From positions 32,180,001 through 32,244,000 of the forward strand of contig OX485803.1 in assembly GCA_950295325.1 (NCBI GenBank): a stretch of DNA of 64,000 nucleotides, in the 5' to 3' direction. Of the stretch, positions 1 through 13,411 are shown piece by piece. Positions within the stretch are counted from its first letter, which is position 1. Every line of letters starts with the position of its first letter. A program made the position numbers and the translations under genes. Source of the DNA: Polytrichum commune. Lineage: Eukaryota > Streptophyta > Polytrichopsida > Polytrichales > Polytrichaceae. Below the pieces are notes generated by a model. It searched no databases, was not told the origin of the DNA, and saw nothing but the letters and a program-made list of their open reading frames with translations.

Positions 1-3000
1 ATCCAAATTTCAATCGTCCATGACAAATGGTATTTCGTTACATGAATGTGGATGACTAAGAAGTAGGAAGTTGGGGTGACAAGATTTTTTTTTAAATAAT
101 AATTTGTGATTATAATAAAATTTACCACATGACACTAACTACAACGATTGAGTAATAGCTTTGGAAGCTTCTCTATATTTTTTTGTTTTTTTTTCCCCTT
201 TCTTTCTTTTAAATTTCGTATTCTATTATTCTATGTCGTAGTATTTCATTGGTTTCTCAATGGTGCGTCGTGGAGGTGAGGTTGATGGTTTCATGAAACA
301 TTCCACTTACAATAAGTGGCTTTGAAATTAACACTTTGCACCTACTTCTCCTAGGATATATTCAAAAAACATGCGATTAGGATGAGATCATTAGCATATC
401 CGAGTTGAGGTCGAAGCCGCCATTCTCCTTGTAATATTGTGAGCTCTTAGGGTTTGTCTTACGATGTGTTATGAAAGTGGAGATGTTTCTTTGTTCTTCT
501 TAAATGGTCATATATATATATATAGCTTCACCTCTTCATGTGTTGTCTATTGAGCAGGAGCACGTGTAATCTACTCTCTTCTCAATGCATGTTTTTTTTG
601 GGTGTTTGTTCTTGTATCCACATTTCACCAGACACCACTCGTATAGGTGTTTGATCGAGGTGAGTCAACAACTTAGGCCGGGTGATCTTAACCCCCTAAA
701 GGCCCAAGCCTTGATCCATATAGTACTACCCATTATTGCTCATGTGCGATAAAATGAAGGTTGCAAGTTCAAGAACAAAACCTACGTGAAGCGAACTTGT
801 CGATATTCAATTAAAGTTCCCATCTATAAAGTTGATGTTCTTGATATAACTTGGTGACTCGAACGTAAGAAATTTTTGTTTTAAAAGTTTTAAGTGTGTT
901 CCTCGTAAATTGATGTTGCATTGCTTTGAGCTGAAACTTTGTGGTTGTTACGAGCACATGTAGTGTTGAGAATGTAGGTGATAGGAAATGAATGACTACT
1001 TATGGATAATACATATACATACAATAGTTTGAATGCATTGTGGATCGAAGTGAAGACATAAACAAATTATTATTTCAAGAGGTATTGATGGGCAGTGTCT
1101 ATGTGTCGAACTTTCAATTGTGATGAGACGTAAGAATTTCTTATGAATTGTAAATATTTGAATCACTCTAGATTATTTTGGGACATTTAAGGGTTCATGT
1201 ATGTGAAAATTGCAGGAGTGTCCTCTATAGAAAGTTATGTATTGCCTTTGTTTCTTAAGAAATGAAATTTGGACGATTTTTGTTATTATTAAGTTTTTCA
1301 TTATCTCCTTGCATTTAACTCGTTGAAAACATTCACATCTTGCACACCATTTCTCAAATGAGCTTCTTGGATGCAAACCCTAACGTAAACCCATGCTTAG
1401 AATGAACCGATGTGTGTGTTGTTTTTGACTGTAGTAGAAGGGGGAAAAAAAACAGGAAGGTACTACAATTATATATCGAACTTTGAAACTTTTACTCTTT
1501 TGTTATGGCAAGGACAACTATTAAGCAAAAGGACACGACATGGCCCAACATTTGACGAGCCGTCGAGCATTAAGAGTTCGGCCCTTCGTCAATTAAGTAA
1601 GGGCCCGTGATTAATTCCGTCGCTTCCATTCCCTTCCTCGGCCTTTGAAGGAGTTAATGACGGACTGGTGTTCTCAAGCCTACTTACCCCAAAATTTTGC
1701 TTAATTAGTGTTAAGTATGTAGTGGTTGAGCTACTATATTATGGGCATGTTAAAATTAATACCCCTATTTATGTATTTACTTTTGAAACTTGTGTTATCA
1801 TATTAGCCATCCACCACACTCAGTTCGTAGTAATAGCCGTTGTAGTCACCGTTATTTGGACACTAACTTAGTGCGAGATGATTTGCAAATCCAAATCGTG
1901 CCCGAAGCCGTCTACCTCATAATTTTTGGAGCTCATAAGAAAATATCTATTCATTACCAAAGTGAAGATTTGAACTGTGCTCATTAAGTAATCATATAGT
2001 TCCCCCCTCCTGCAAAAAAGAAAAGAAAAAAGAAGAAGAGAGAATCACACTGGCTATTGAGTCCAGAAAGGTAAACACATATTCTGAGTGTGTAGTTCAT
2101 TTTGTTTCAAACACATGTATGTTTGGTGTTCATTTTTAGATCCGCATGTTTTGACCATACACCAATCAAAATTTGGGTATCCAAATTATTCCTAGGCAAA
2201 ATTCATTTTCATCAATTAAGGTCCAAGGATTAGAAAGGGGGAAAATCAATCAATTGAAAACCACAAAATTTAGACCAAGGGTAGTTGTATAGGGTATGGA
2301 ATTGGAAATTGATATTGTTGGTCAAGAGTTTTCCCTTCTTTTTGGTATGCTTATGGTTGAGGTTGCATAGAATTTACAAGAAACTATGTTTGAGAAGGAT
2401 ATGAGCTTGGCTAGCTTTCTATATGTGTTGCAAAATTTCTTCACTACCAAATTGAGTGAAGAGGAGACAATAATGCACCTAAACCTGAACCCTCGACATG
2501 GAGTCCCGGGTTTTGGGGCTCTCTCTCCTCCATGGTTTTCAATGACTTGTTTATTGGTTGGCTTTGCCTTCTTGTGTCAAAAAAAGAGAAGAAGAAAACA
2601 ATGTGCCACACATCAACAAGCTTTGAGAGTTTGCCGAACAACTTGCATCAAGAGGAGATGACTGAGGTCCCAAAGTTGGACATGGTTATGACATAGTTGG
2701 AGAATCTTGGCTAGAGTTCAAGTAAGCGATCCTTGTTTCATTACCTATTTTACCTACACACCCATATTTGGTTAGGTGCATATCTAAGAACAAACACCAA
2801 AGAGACGTGTGTTTAAAGTAGAGTGGAGTACGTGCTGGAAATTTTTTAATCATCCTAAACTCGATATTAAATATTCATCCACATGTCAATGTAAACACAA
2901 CCTTTCATTCATCCCCATTGAATCTATAATACAAACACACACACACACTACATTCGAAAGAATGTGTAGACCTAATGTTGTGAAATTACATATAACTATG

Positions 3001-6000
3001 ATAGGGTCTTTTAATCGATACTATGTTACAACGTCAACTCCAAATGTAATAATCATATCGAAGCAATAAACTACACTCTAGATTTCAACTCACATTGTTT
3101 GCTAATTTCCGCCCAGTGAACTCCCCAAGCACGTTCAATAACTTCCTAGTCATCATGAAACAATAAACACCAGTTACTACATAATCATGTCTGAAACGAG
3201 TCTCAGTGAACATTTGAGTGATTATCAGTTGACATTTTGTAGGTCCTAACCAATGTGAAAATGACCCATGGCAAACAATCAAAACCAATATGCCAAGACT
3301 ATGTCGATGTTTGATGCAGATCCAAAACACTTACACAAGACCATATCATGTAACCCCAACACATTCAACTCAGGCGCTCACAACATTCATTCATTCATTT
3401 GGTCTTTCATCTACGTTGAACGAAATCGGCAAGCATGGAATCAGGCATAGTATATGCGTCGTGATGGAGGAAACCGGAGTGCGGACAACCTAGAGACTCT
3501 CAAAACAAAACAAAAGGCATTATGGGTGGTGTTGGGAAATATAATGACATGGTGGGATGCCTTCTAACCGCTCGCCCTTCTCCAAAAGGATGCATGGCTC
3601 CGCCCAAGAATGATTTATGTATAGTCATTCCGTCCATGTTGGTTTTGTTTACGGGTCCCAACCAATCCCCACGCACGCTCCCTTTCCAACACTTCCCCTC
3701 CAAGGAATGTTGCGGCATAAGTGTCTCCGATCCTCCGCTTGGGAAAAAGGATTGCAAAAGTTTATAGCATTTTCCCAAACCAATGTTGACTCGGACATGG
3801 ACACGGGTCTAGATATCCGGGCCCATGACCGCCGTCCGAGGGCTATGAGACACGGACATGAATATGGATGCATGGTGGGTTAGCCATTGGGGAATCGTGG
3901 GATGGAGGGTTTGAGAGAGGACTTGAATGAGTTTGGGAAGCATCTCATCGTATAAACCATTCGAATCGATCAAAGGAAATGTGAGGCGTGCTCATTATTT
4001 GGTACGAAACGATGGATTCTTTAAGCTCTTACAATGAACTTGAAGCATGCTCGCCCTTTTTGGTTGCGTTTTTTTATTTCATTTCATTTCTCCTCCCTCT
4101 TTATTGAATAAAAAAAGAAAAGAAAAAAACACTCTTAGGTGATGTTTGGGAACGTGTGGTAGGGCTTCTCCTCACGCCAACATAATCTATTTCAATGTGA
4201 AGGAACAAATGGCAAGTGAAAGTTCTATTTTTGCTTGAATTAAAATGGGAGGTAATTAAGTGTATAATATTAAAAGTCCCGAGATAAATAACACCATAAT
4301 GCAATGAAAGATGTCTAAGAACATAACATTCATGGGTTCATTCAAAACATTTAGTGTGAACGTAAAGAATGACATAGAGATTACTAGTGAACATATCAAT
4401 TTTTCATTGATATTTTCATTGTAGTTGTATGTGTGCTCGTCTTCTTCTTCTTTCCATTGAAGATAGCACGTCTTGTGTGCCTTGAATGAACATGGTTGAC
4501 AGAACATAACTCGAGATGTGCTTTGATTAAGAGTTTTTGGCTCTATCGTCACCAGTGTAAGGAGTAATATGCGGGACGTGCACAGTGTTGAAGAGCATTG
4601 AGACGCTCAAGATTATTTTCCCACAATGATGCTTTAAAACCGGTTGCTAATGTTGGACAATGTACATGAGGATCATTTTTAGAGTTTTTTTTTTTTTAAT
4701 TTAATTTTTTTAGGGTTTGGTTTGGTATTAACTGCAAGCTCTATATAAATGCATGGCTAAAAATTTAGAGGTACTCGTAGGGATGTAAAACCAATTCATT
4801 ATAAAACTAAGGTCACTTAAATTCCTAAAACCTTCACATACTAGTCCCCAATACCCGGTTAGCACACGTGATACGAAACATAGGCCAAGTGAACTCCCTA
4901 GGCAAATGAACCAATGTGGTATTCAACTCTAAATATGCTCCGACAATTTATCTAATCATGTAGAGGGCATGCACCAATCATCTCACAACTACAACTTCAC
5001 GGTGGTCTACGTAGACTTGTCCATCGAGGAGGCGATAACACAATGAACCAATCTCTAGTATAAAACTTTGACTGTGGAAGTGATATCAAAAGATCAACAT
5101 GATCTAGTGGAGAGGAATCAACCCTCAACTCATGGGGAGCTTTGTTTTTACTAGAACTCCTTTGTCCACGGTAGATGAGTATACGTAGACACCACATAGC
5201 TCTAGCCACGAGAACCGCACACGATTCTTGAAATCAATTTAAAAATAGATGACTATCATCCTCAAGAGATTGCCAAAGCCAAAATCAAACCAACAAAAAA
5301 AAAACAACAAGGGAGGGGGGAAATTCCTTATAAAAACCCATTAAAATACTACCACTTTCCACGACATTCATACAAACTCCGCGAAGTTTGAGACACATCT
5401 TCTAGGACAACCGTCATGAAAAGCTTGAGTCTCAATGTGTGTATATAAATTTTGTGGCACACATGTGAGGGCCGAGACGTACGAACAAGGAGGGTATAAT
5501 GTGGGTCCGAGCAAGTATTTGTCAAAAGGTGGAAGAACCCCACATTGACCATTCCAAACTCGACATTCTTTAGCAACAAAAACGGAGCACGGTTGCTCTA
5601 ACCTCCATTTTTCGAGTGTAGTGGCTAGGCGTGTAACTTGACGTTGTACGGGGGAGACAACGGTGGGCCTCACTCGGGTTGCTTATTAGGGCTTCACAAC
5701 AACGACGGAACCCTCTTCCGAATAACGGATTTTTGTACACCCTAAACTCCGTAATATCAACCCCTACAACGTCACTCACTCTCTAATATCCCGAAACCCT
5801 AGGGAACGGAGGTTCGTAGTTTAGATCTCGCTCGTTGTTGTCACATTTCTCTCCTTTATATCATGAATTTTGTCATTAATGCAAACCACCAGAGAAGTCA
5901 ACCCACACCCTCGCATTGCGTCATATGCCAATATGTGGAGTGTCACCTTCTTATCTTTTTTTTGTCTTCTTCTTATGCCACTTGTCGAATGTTGGTGCAT

Positions 6001-8998
6001 GCATACGCCACATCGCCCGGGATGGCCAAGTGGAGTGTTGCACTTTGTGTTATTCCACAGTGTCACATGCTACACGAATTTTATAGTATCACGCATCCAT
6101 GTTAACACTACAAAACTCCGTAATATTACGTGCACATTGGTTGCCACAAGTGTGATACTACGGAGTTTAGAGTGTATTTCAAATCCTTTGCTCGAGCACC
6201 ATTAGGGTTGCATTTCCATGGAGAAGCGGAACCCCGAATACCGATGTCGTTAAGAAGTTAGGGCGCAACTTCTTTCCTTCATACCGTCCCTTGGATAGAC
6301 TTTCGACCTTGTGAATATTGGAGTTAGTGTCATGTGGTATTTTATGTCGTTGCGGTAACTTTTCAAATGACACTTCTCATGAATAATACCAACCTAAACT
6401 ATTTTCAGTTCGTCCACTTATGGTATATTATGCATCCTAAGATTTTTTGTAATGAAATGTTGTCACGGATGATTGGAATTTGGATTAAAAAGGGCACTTG
6501 GTAAGTGACAATAATTGCAACATTGTAATCTATAATGTCCAAAGTTATTTACAATGAGGGGTAAATATTGTTAAGTTTACATTTAGTGTTAGCGACACTA
6601 TATAAGCGGTTTACAATTGGTATTGAGCAAGATGAATAGAATCTGGTGACACTAAATATGATATGTAGTGTAGCTTGGACCTCATGCTGTCCCGGCCTAT
6701 TGCACCTGTGCACGTGAATTAATATTCCAAATGAACCCAACCCCATACACCCATGCAACCATGCAACCATATCCCCATGTCCATGCACATAAACTCCCGT
6801 GACCACCATCATGCTCTCATGGAGAGCTTTAAGAGGATATATATATAAAATGAAAATGTTATGCTTTGTCCTATTGCCCATGCCATGTCGTCACCTTAGC
6901 TCTATGCCCGCGACCTCCCTGCAGTTTCCCCAACATGTCCACCTTTTGCACTTGTAGTCCCTCACCTTTCCACAATTGTTTCTTATTTATTGTCACGTGT
7001 TTGTTTTGGTTGATTTTTTCTAGCATGTGGTATTTTCTTTCTTTCTTTTGAAAGCTAGTTGGACACGTGTTTGTCTTTTGTAGACTCCCACCACTACCAC
7101 CATCACGAACTCTATTGTATATAGATTATATAAAGTGGTAAGATGATGATTCAATTTGTATGGTTGGGCTATTAGGGTTCCCGATGTTGTAAGGACCCCC
7201 ATAACATTATTGAAGACCCATCCTCACATGGTTGTACCACATAACCAAAGTCTTTCCTAAAAACCAGGTAAAGCTCTCTTGGTTATAGTGGAGGCACCTA
7301 GCTATCATAGTGCACCTAGGAGAACTGGCTCCATAGATTTTCAAGTAGGCTTTAGTTAAGTAGGTTTTACACATGTTCATCGTTTTATCTACCGAGCAAT
7401 GACATGTTGGGTAGTTATTGTCCCATCCCCAAATGCCTCACTGCTCATCTATCTTACCATCGGTTTTTTTTTTGGTTTTTATTAATAAAGCCCCTCGTGC
7501 CCTCATAGCTAAGACTAAAAGCAACCAATCACAAGGGCTGGGGCGACACTTTTAAAGATCCTACATTCTTGCCTCATCTGGGTTGGTGCTCGAGGCTTAA
7601 AACCTCTGCTTTTAAACCATGTCATGTCCTTTGCCAATTAGGCTTAGGATTAGATAACGTTGATGATGTGAAGGTTGGGTTCTTAGAATGAACTTTTAGG
7701 CTAAGCTAAGGTGGGAAGAGAGACATGGCCTTATGCCATATATGTTGTTGGCATAAGAGGTTACTATTAGTCGGGCATTGTTGGTTTGCACCTTGGAAGA
7801 GTAGGCAATCGGTGCCCACCTACACATGCGGACATGTGAGCCCTGCTAACTCTCTTCAAATAATTACATATAAATAAGCTAGTTTACCGGTGGGCCGAGT
7901 CGTTGCACCACGGGTGCCATGAAACCACCATTTCACTCTTGCATAATGATGTAATACTCATGTTGAGTATTGTTTAGTTTGTAAAGTGGCCCAACACAAG
8001 GGGGACATTATGCTCCCAAAGTTCTCAACCCACAGTGCAGTGGCTTGATAATGTTAGGCTCATGAAAGAACAGGTTAATGTTGAATTGGCAACATTAGGG
8101 TTGCAAATCCAAGGAGAAGCAGAAACAAAATATTGACCCCTTCAAAACTCTATGACCAACTTTTAAAACGAATTTCCTTTGATCAAAACTAGCATTGTTG
8201 GATAGAATTTCCACATGCCACAGTCTTGCACATTGTAATACGTATTTAAAGGTATCCGATCCATGCCATAATTTATACGTCCTATAATCAAAAACTTGGG
8301 TTCCAACTGCATGATCACATAACATTGTTCAATAGAGTAAGGGTCTTCCTACATCATCAGACTAACACTCTAACGTACAAATTGGCAATTTACAAGATGT
8401 TGTGATTATGCTTCTAGAGTTCCCTAGCTAGACCACCCAACTGAAGGTATGTACTAACTATTATTATGAATGAAACACACATGGGTATTATTTGATGTGG
8501 ATGCACAATCAGCTATTTGCATGTCATCAAAAGATTTGTTGTTGGTCAACCTCCAAGCACTTGCAGAGCACTTAGAATGTGGGATCCACACTAATTCGCT
8601 AGGCAACTTTTAGTTTGACCCGCACTAAATATCGTAATGAATGTGGTCTTTCGAATGTGCAAATTGTTGAATAACGTAGCTTAGTACCTACTGACCTATT
8701 CCAGAAACCCATGTGAAGGTGGTACTTGAGAAAACGATCTGAAATGCTTAAAAGGTTTTAGTTTAAAAGGAGACGAGGTACGTATGTGTCACCATGTCTT
8801 ATGGGAGCCAGTATTTGATGATGCAGCGTGTGAAAACCCTAGCCTAGCTTGCTACAAATCTTTTACTTTTATTTTAGGGTTAGAATGATGATGTGGACAA
8901 GAAGCCATGTGTGAAGCCATGTGTCAAGGATGAATGACTCACCACGTAGACCATAGTTTGTCATCCACCTCCTCTCTCGTCCATATACTTCTTGGAGC
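1..8998. other. Intergenic DNA, no gene recognised
   Basis: AT-rich sequence with only short open frames on both strands, none over about 111 codons and none resembling a known protein or a splice-compatible exon. Apart from the CTCCGTA repeats near 5.7-6.2 kb and an AT run at 511-524, I see no structure. A weak block match exists between about 6195-6230 and 8090-8125 (CATTAGGGTTGCA, GGAGAAGC). Confidence 0.6.
6105..6176. repeat. Short inverted repeat with CTCCGTA core
   Basis: ACACTACAAAACTCCGTA at the left and the complement of ACACTCTAAACTCCGTA at the right, 70 bases apart. CCTAAACTCCGTAATAT recurs at 5739-5755, so this may be the end of a small transposon family. Confidence 0.5.
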
Positions 8999-9006
8999 TT
9001 ACACAC

Positions 9007-9048
<42 letters not shown>

Positions 9049-9049
9049 G
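8999..9049. repeat. Compound CA/GT/AT microsatellite
   Basis: (AC)4, then (GT)14, then (AT)5, with a self-complementary CA-TG junction. Confidence 0.9.
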
Positions 9050-10270
9050 ATGTTCTATGCACCATGGTGACATGTTCGAGGAAAATGAATGAGTTAAAAC
9101 AATAGATTTTGCATTCCCGAACTTATCATCTACTAGCCTCTTGCCAATTACTAACTCACCGGACATAGGCAATAACTAGACGTCTTGTTCTTTGAGCTCG
9201 ACCCCACCCAATCTTACCAAGATCAAGGGGTATAGTAAAACTCTCCCCCACCTCCCTCACTACCTCCCTAGGTTTGTAGTTGATCCATCCCAATTGACCT
9301 CGTACACACTAATACGTGCAATTAGGTTGCCCCGTGCTAAGGTATCAACATTTCACATTATTATGAAAACATACTACTCAGATAACAAATGGATGTAATT
9401 ATGTCATTATTGTGGTTGTTATACGAGCGAATGAACGAAGTTACAAGTGTTTGTCTCTAATTCGTGAGGTCAACCTAATTGCACAAACCGGTGTAAACTA
9501 ATCAACTTATCACATAATTATCCCATCTGGTGTGCATGGCACTAATTCCCGAAACACACACACACACGCACACACGCACACAATTTTTTGCTAAATCTCA
9601 AAATTTGTGAGGGTTGGTTTTTCTTCTTCCACCAAGTGATACTAAATTCGCATGCTCATTTCAAGATAATTAATACGTGTTTAAGCTCCCAAACCCTCGA
9701 TCTTTTGGTGGGCACTAATTTCATAGCGTAAAGAGCAAAATTTAGTACAACCCTTCACTAATTTCCGACACGCACTATTAGCCCACCACCACTAAACGGG
9801 ATATTCAGTGTCGCCCACAAGAACGACCTCCGAGTCTAATTAAATAGAAGTGCCCCACCACGGCTCCGAAAAGTGGCGGGGCCCGGCCCGGCCCAAAGAG
9901 CCTGGGGTCTCGACATCTCGTGGCTGGGCCCACGCCCAACCTTATGTAAGGCAAGGCCAACTTCCGTTTCGGGTTCTTGGAAGATTCAATTCGAACTTCT
10001 AATTTTGGGTGGGAGGGGGACAACATCGAGAGTTATTTAGGGCGAAGCCCCCGACCCCGAAAAAATAATTATGGTGCCCCGCTTTTTTGTCTTCTCCCCC
10101 GTTTGGGTAAGTCCCCCCTTTCCTCTCTCATCATCATCCAAGCCTCGAAAATTCCCTCGCCTCTCAAGCCCCATGGCAACACGACAAAAACCGAAACCCC
10201 GGACGATGAGCCCCGATTCCACCAATTCACTTGCGCCACACCAACCGCCCGCCACTTCTATACTAAGCCC
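9050..10270. other. Intergenic DNA, no gene recognised
   Basis: Contains a CA microsatellite near 9.56 kb and a GC-richer stretch at 9840-10260 with GGCCCGGCCCGGCCC. The open frames there (9977-10276 plus and 10255-10037 minus) overlap on opposite strands and have no family signature. Confidence 0.5.
9553..9582. repeat. CA microsatellite
   Basis: (CA)n with two CG interruptions. Confidence 0.8.
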
Positions 10271-10481
10271 GTCTAGGTAGCGTAGGTGGGTTACGATTCG
10301 GAGTTATGTGTCGCATTATGACAACTATTCATTAGCATCACCTCTCTTTTACCCTAGATAGCTTATTAGTTCATGTTGTTTGATGTGGGTAGTGACAACT
10401 AGTTTTTATGTTATTTGGGTACTCGCGGTAAAAATATTGTAGCAATGCGTAACTCCAAACGGTAACCCACACTAATTAGAC
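10271..10481. mobile_element. Small TIR element G, copy 1 (211 bp)
   Basis: Imperfect inverted ends: GTGGGTTACGATTCGGAGTT on the left, and the complement of GTAACTCCAAACGGTAACCC on the right, next to ACTAATTAGAC. A second copy at 38215-38427 shares the ends and spacing. No open frame; a MITE is the best reading. No target duplication could be fixed. Confidence 0.65.
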
Positions 10482-11699
10482 AAGTTAGCGTACCCACTAG
10501 CTTGGAAGAAGCCCCGAAGCCGTGCCGAACCACTAACGTCTTGCATAAAAGACTCACCTTTTAACGCACCGTACCCCCACTTTACAAAAGGGACCTCCAA
10601 CGTGGTCCGGAATGCTCGCTACAAACGAGAGTGCTCGCGGCGCGATTGTAATTGTGTTTGAAGTCGCAACACGAAAAAGTGTGAATTCATCGATCGAATG
10701 TGGTGTTGCTCATCGCCCGCCCGCCTGCTTGCTCAGATTGATAGTGAGGAAGATGATGAAGGCGAGCCCATCCCTTTTATTAGGGGCTTGATTATCTAGC
10801 ATGGATCACAAGTAGAAGAAATGTGGATGAATCGTGGATCTGGCTCTGACAAGTTTCTCAGAGTTGGACGTGATGATTGTTCACTGGGAAAAGGATGCAG
10901 CGGTAATATATATATATATTCAAGTGCATCGATAGATAGATAGATAGATAGATAGGTAGATATATATAAATCTGATGGGTCGATTGATGATGAGCGTGGC
11001 TCAGAGTCACAAGATTAGGAATCTTGCTGATTATAAAGTAGTGTTTGGTCGATGAAGTTGCTGCTGGAGCATGGAGGTGCTATCCTTATATTTGGGGGTG
11101 ATGAGATTAGAGGTAAAATTATAAGAGGGAGGTGTGATGAGTGTGTGTCATGTGAGGGTTATGGTTTTCTGCAATAATCAGCCGATGTAAGTATGCTAAT
11201 CTCCCTATTCTCGGAAGCAGCCAAGCGTGGAGACGGCGGCCTATATATATACATATGTGTATGTGCCTGGCAACAAATTGGAGATTGAGCTATCTAAAAA
11301 TATAAGCGAAGATTGGCATAGGTTTCCTTCAAGTTGACCAGGTGACCGACATCACCCGCGAGTTCGGTGGGAAGCAAACAAGCACCTGTAATGATCAAGA
11401 TTCAAGCAAACAAAGGGTCGGTGTCGGCAGTTCGGCGACTGCAGAGCGGAAGGAGTGCGCATTTCGATCGTTTTCGAGAGGTCAAGGTGTGTAGCTCACT
11501 TGGAGGCGGAGATCGAAGTGCTGGGTAACTTAGTACTCCTCGAGGGTTCGATGAAGGGTTGTGGTCCCTTCTAAGTTGAGTTGCAACTTGATTCACTAGC
11601 GCGCACAAGGAGAAAGAAACAGCAACAACAACCTCATCATCATCATCATGTGATTGGGGAACACTCACTTTACTGCGCATATGACATATAAGAGAGCTC
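10482..11699. other. Intergenic DNA, no gene recognised
   Basis: Mixed composition, becoming GC-rich to the right. Holds the GATA microsatellite. A 92-codon minus-strand frame (11680-11402) matches nothing known. Confidence 0.5.
10931..10966. repeat. (GATA)n microsatellite
   Basis: About seven GATA units followed by GGTA and a TA run. Confidence 0.9.
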
Positions 11700-11928
11700 A
11701 GCCTCCTTCGTTTTCCTCTCTCTTCAAGTCGACGACAATTTCCTCCTTATTCGCACTCGATCGCGAATTGCATCGCATTCGTCTTTGCACTTGAGTCGCC
11801 GTGATTACTTCACTTGCGCGAACCAGCCGCCTTGCAAGTGAAGTGAAGTATTCCCAAGTCACTTGCATCGCGAGACTTGCAAAGGAAAAGGTTATTGTCC
11901 TCTTGAAGAAGAAGAAGAAGAAGAAGAA

Positions 11929-12446
11929 GAAGAAGGTTGCTTTCTTGTTAGTATGTATGCGAGACATGTGCATGCGCGCAACCGATTGACTGACTGACTG
12001 TCTTCCCATTTCTCTGCAAGCATCTAAAGAGTTTGGGCTGAGCGGTGACGACAACGAACCTGGCTTTAACTTGCAGCAGGCGCGTGGTCACCTTCCGAAT
12101 TTCCAATCCTCAAGCATCTGTGTGCATGTTGCAGTGGACTAACTTACCTACTTAGTGAGCGCATCATCATCTGCATCCAGCCACCGAGCATTAGGGTTCA
12201 GTCTTGACGAAGAAGGTTGCTCTCTTTATAATAAGCTTGCCAGTACATGTGCACGCAACTGACCGGACCGACCGCAGGTCCATTTCTCTGCAAACTAAGT
12301 GCCGTGACGACGTCGACGAAACTTACTTGGCGCGCGGTCACCTTCCTAATTCCACTTTCAAGTCTATGTTGCAGTGTATGGACTAACCTACTCACCTGCT
12401 TACTTAGTGCATCATCATCTGTTTGCAGCCAGCCAACATTAGGGTT
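11929..12446. repeat. Diverged two-copy tandem duplication (period about 280 bp)
   Basis: Copies at about 11929-12198 and 12209-12446. Both begin GAAGAAGGTTGC. They share CCATTTCTCTGCAA, GGTCACCTTCC, TGTTGCAGTG, GACTAAC, GCATCATCATCTG and an ending CATTAGGGTT. Position in the GC/CT-rich island suggests an expanded promoter or leader. No coding frame is preserved between the copies. Confidence 0.75.
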
Positions 12447-12467
12447 TCCCGGACAGACAGACAGACT

Positions 12468-12471
<4 letters not shown>

Positions 12472-12558
<87 letters not shown>
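12472..12558. repeat. Long (CT)n microsatellite
   Basis: About 43 nearly uninterrupted CT units, the longest dinucleotide tract in the window. Confidence 0.95.
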
Positions 12559-12649
12559 ATTCATCAACATGTTGAGTACTGTTTGCTTGCTTGCTTCACC
12601 GACGATATCTTCAGCTGGTCATTGCCAGAAGATCGAGTCATCATCATTT

Positions 12650-12707
12650 ATCTGTCTGTCTGTCTGTCCGTCCGTCCATCTGTCTGTCTGTTCATCTGTC
12701 TGTCTGA
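12650..12707. repeat. (CTGT)n microsatellite
   Basis: Tetranucleotide tract with CCGT and TCAT variants, 90 bases after the (CT)n tract. Confidence 0.9.
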
Positions 12708-13342
12708 TGCCTGCAGACTTTGTTGCTGTTCACCTAGTCCCACTCATTCTCCTCGCTCCAAATCCTCTCACTCGCAACGTCGTTGGCGACTCCAATCCAA
12801 ACCTCTCCGGAAAAGCGCTTCCTCACTCATGCGATTGATTCCCTCCCCGCAGGCGGCATTTAAAGCAACGAGGCCGCTCGCTCGCTCGCTCGCGCAAGGC
12901 TGAAGCTTGTCGGTCGAAGGCAGCCGTGGAGGACTCGGTGGAGGCCTGCGCCATAGTCATCATCACTTCATTTTTTGAGGATTATCATCCCTTGTACCAT
13001 GATGAAAGTCCCACTTACTCCTGCAGGCTCCGCGACAACGTCGCAAGTCAAACGGAAGATGCTCAATCATTTGGGCGGATGGATTCCATGCCCCATTCCA
13101 TTGCCTCTCCCCAGTCTTTTTATGCCTCCACTCCCATTTCGATTCTGCTGCCATCTCCACACCCCACACAGCATCACCATCGCCGGCCTGGAGTGCAAAT
13201 CCGCCGGCTTGGCTTTCCATCCCCGCCACCCACTAAAATACCTTACTCTAAAATTCTCGACGATGCTATTATCAATTTCGCATTTTTATAATTTATTACA
13301 CTCCGCCAGCCAAGTCTCCCCCTCTCACATGCTCCCCGCATC

Positions 13343-13411
13343 TCATCATCACCACCACCACCACCACCATCATCATCATCCTCATCACCACCACCATCAT
13401 CATGCTGCTGC
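13343..13411. repeat. (CAC/CAT)n trinucleotide tract
   Basis: Mixed CAT and CAC triplets. Read on the plus strand it gives a run of histidines, but the frame has no other support as a gene. Confidence 0.9.

Noticed and set aside
701-790. Possible tRNA or SINE-like segment (GGTTGCAAGTTCAAGAAC)
   Set aside because: It resembles a B box only loosely and no cloverleaf arms or A box could be found.
12247-12903. 218-codon plus-strand open frame in the CT-rich island
   Set aside because: A large part is Ser-Leu repeat translated from (CT)n and Cys-Leu-Ser-Val from (CTGT)n; no domain, and the opposite strand is equally open.
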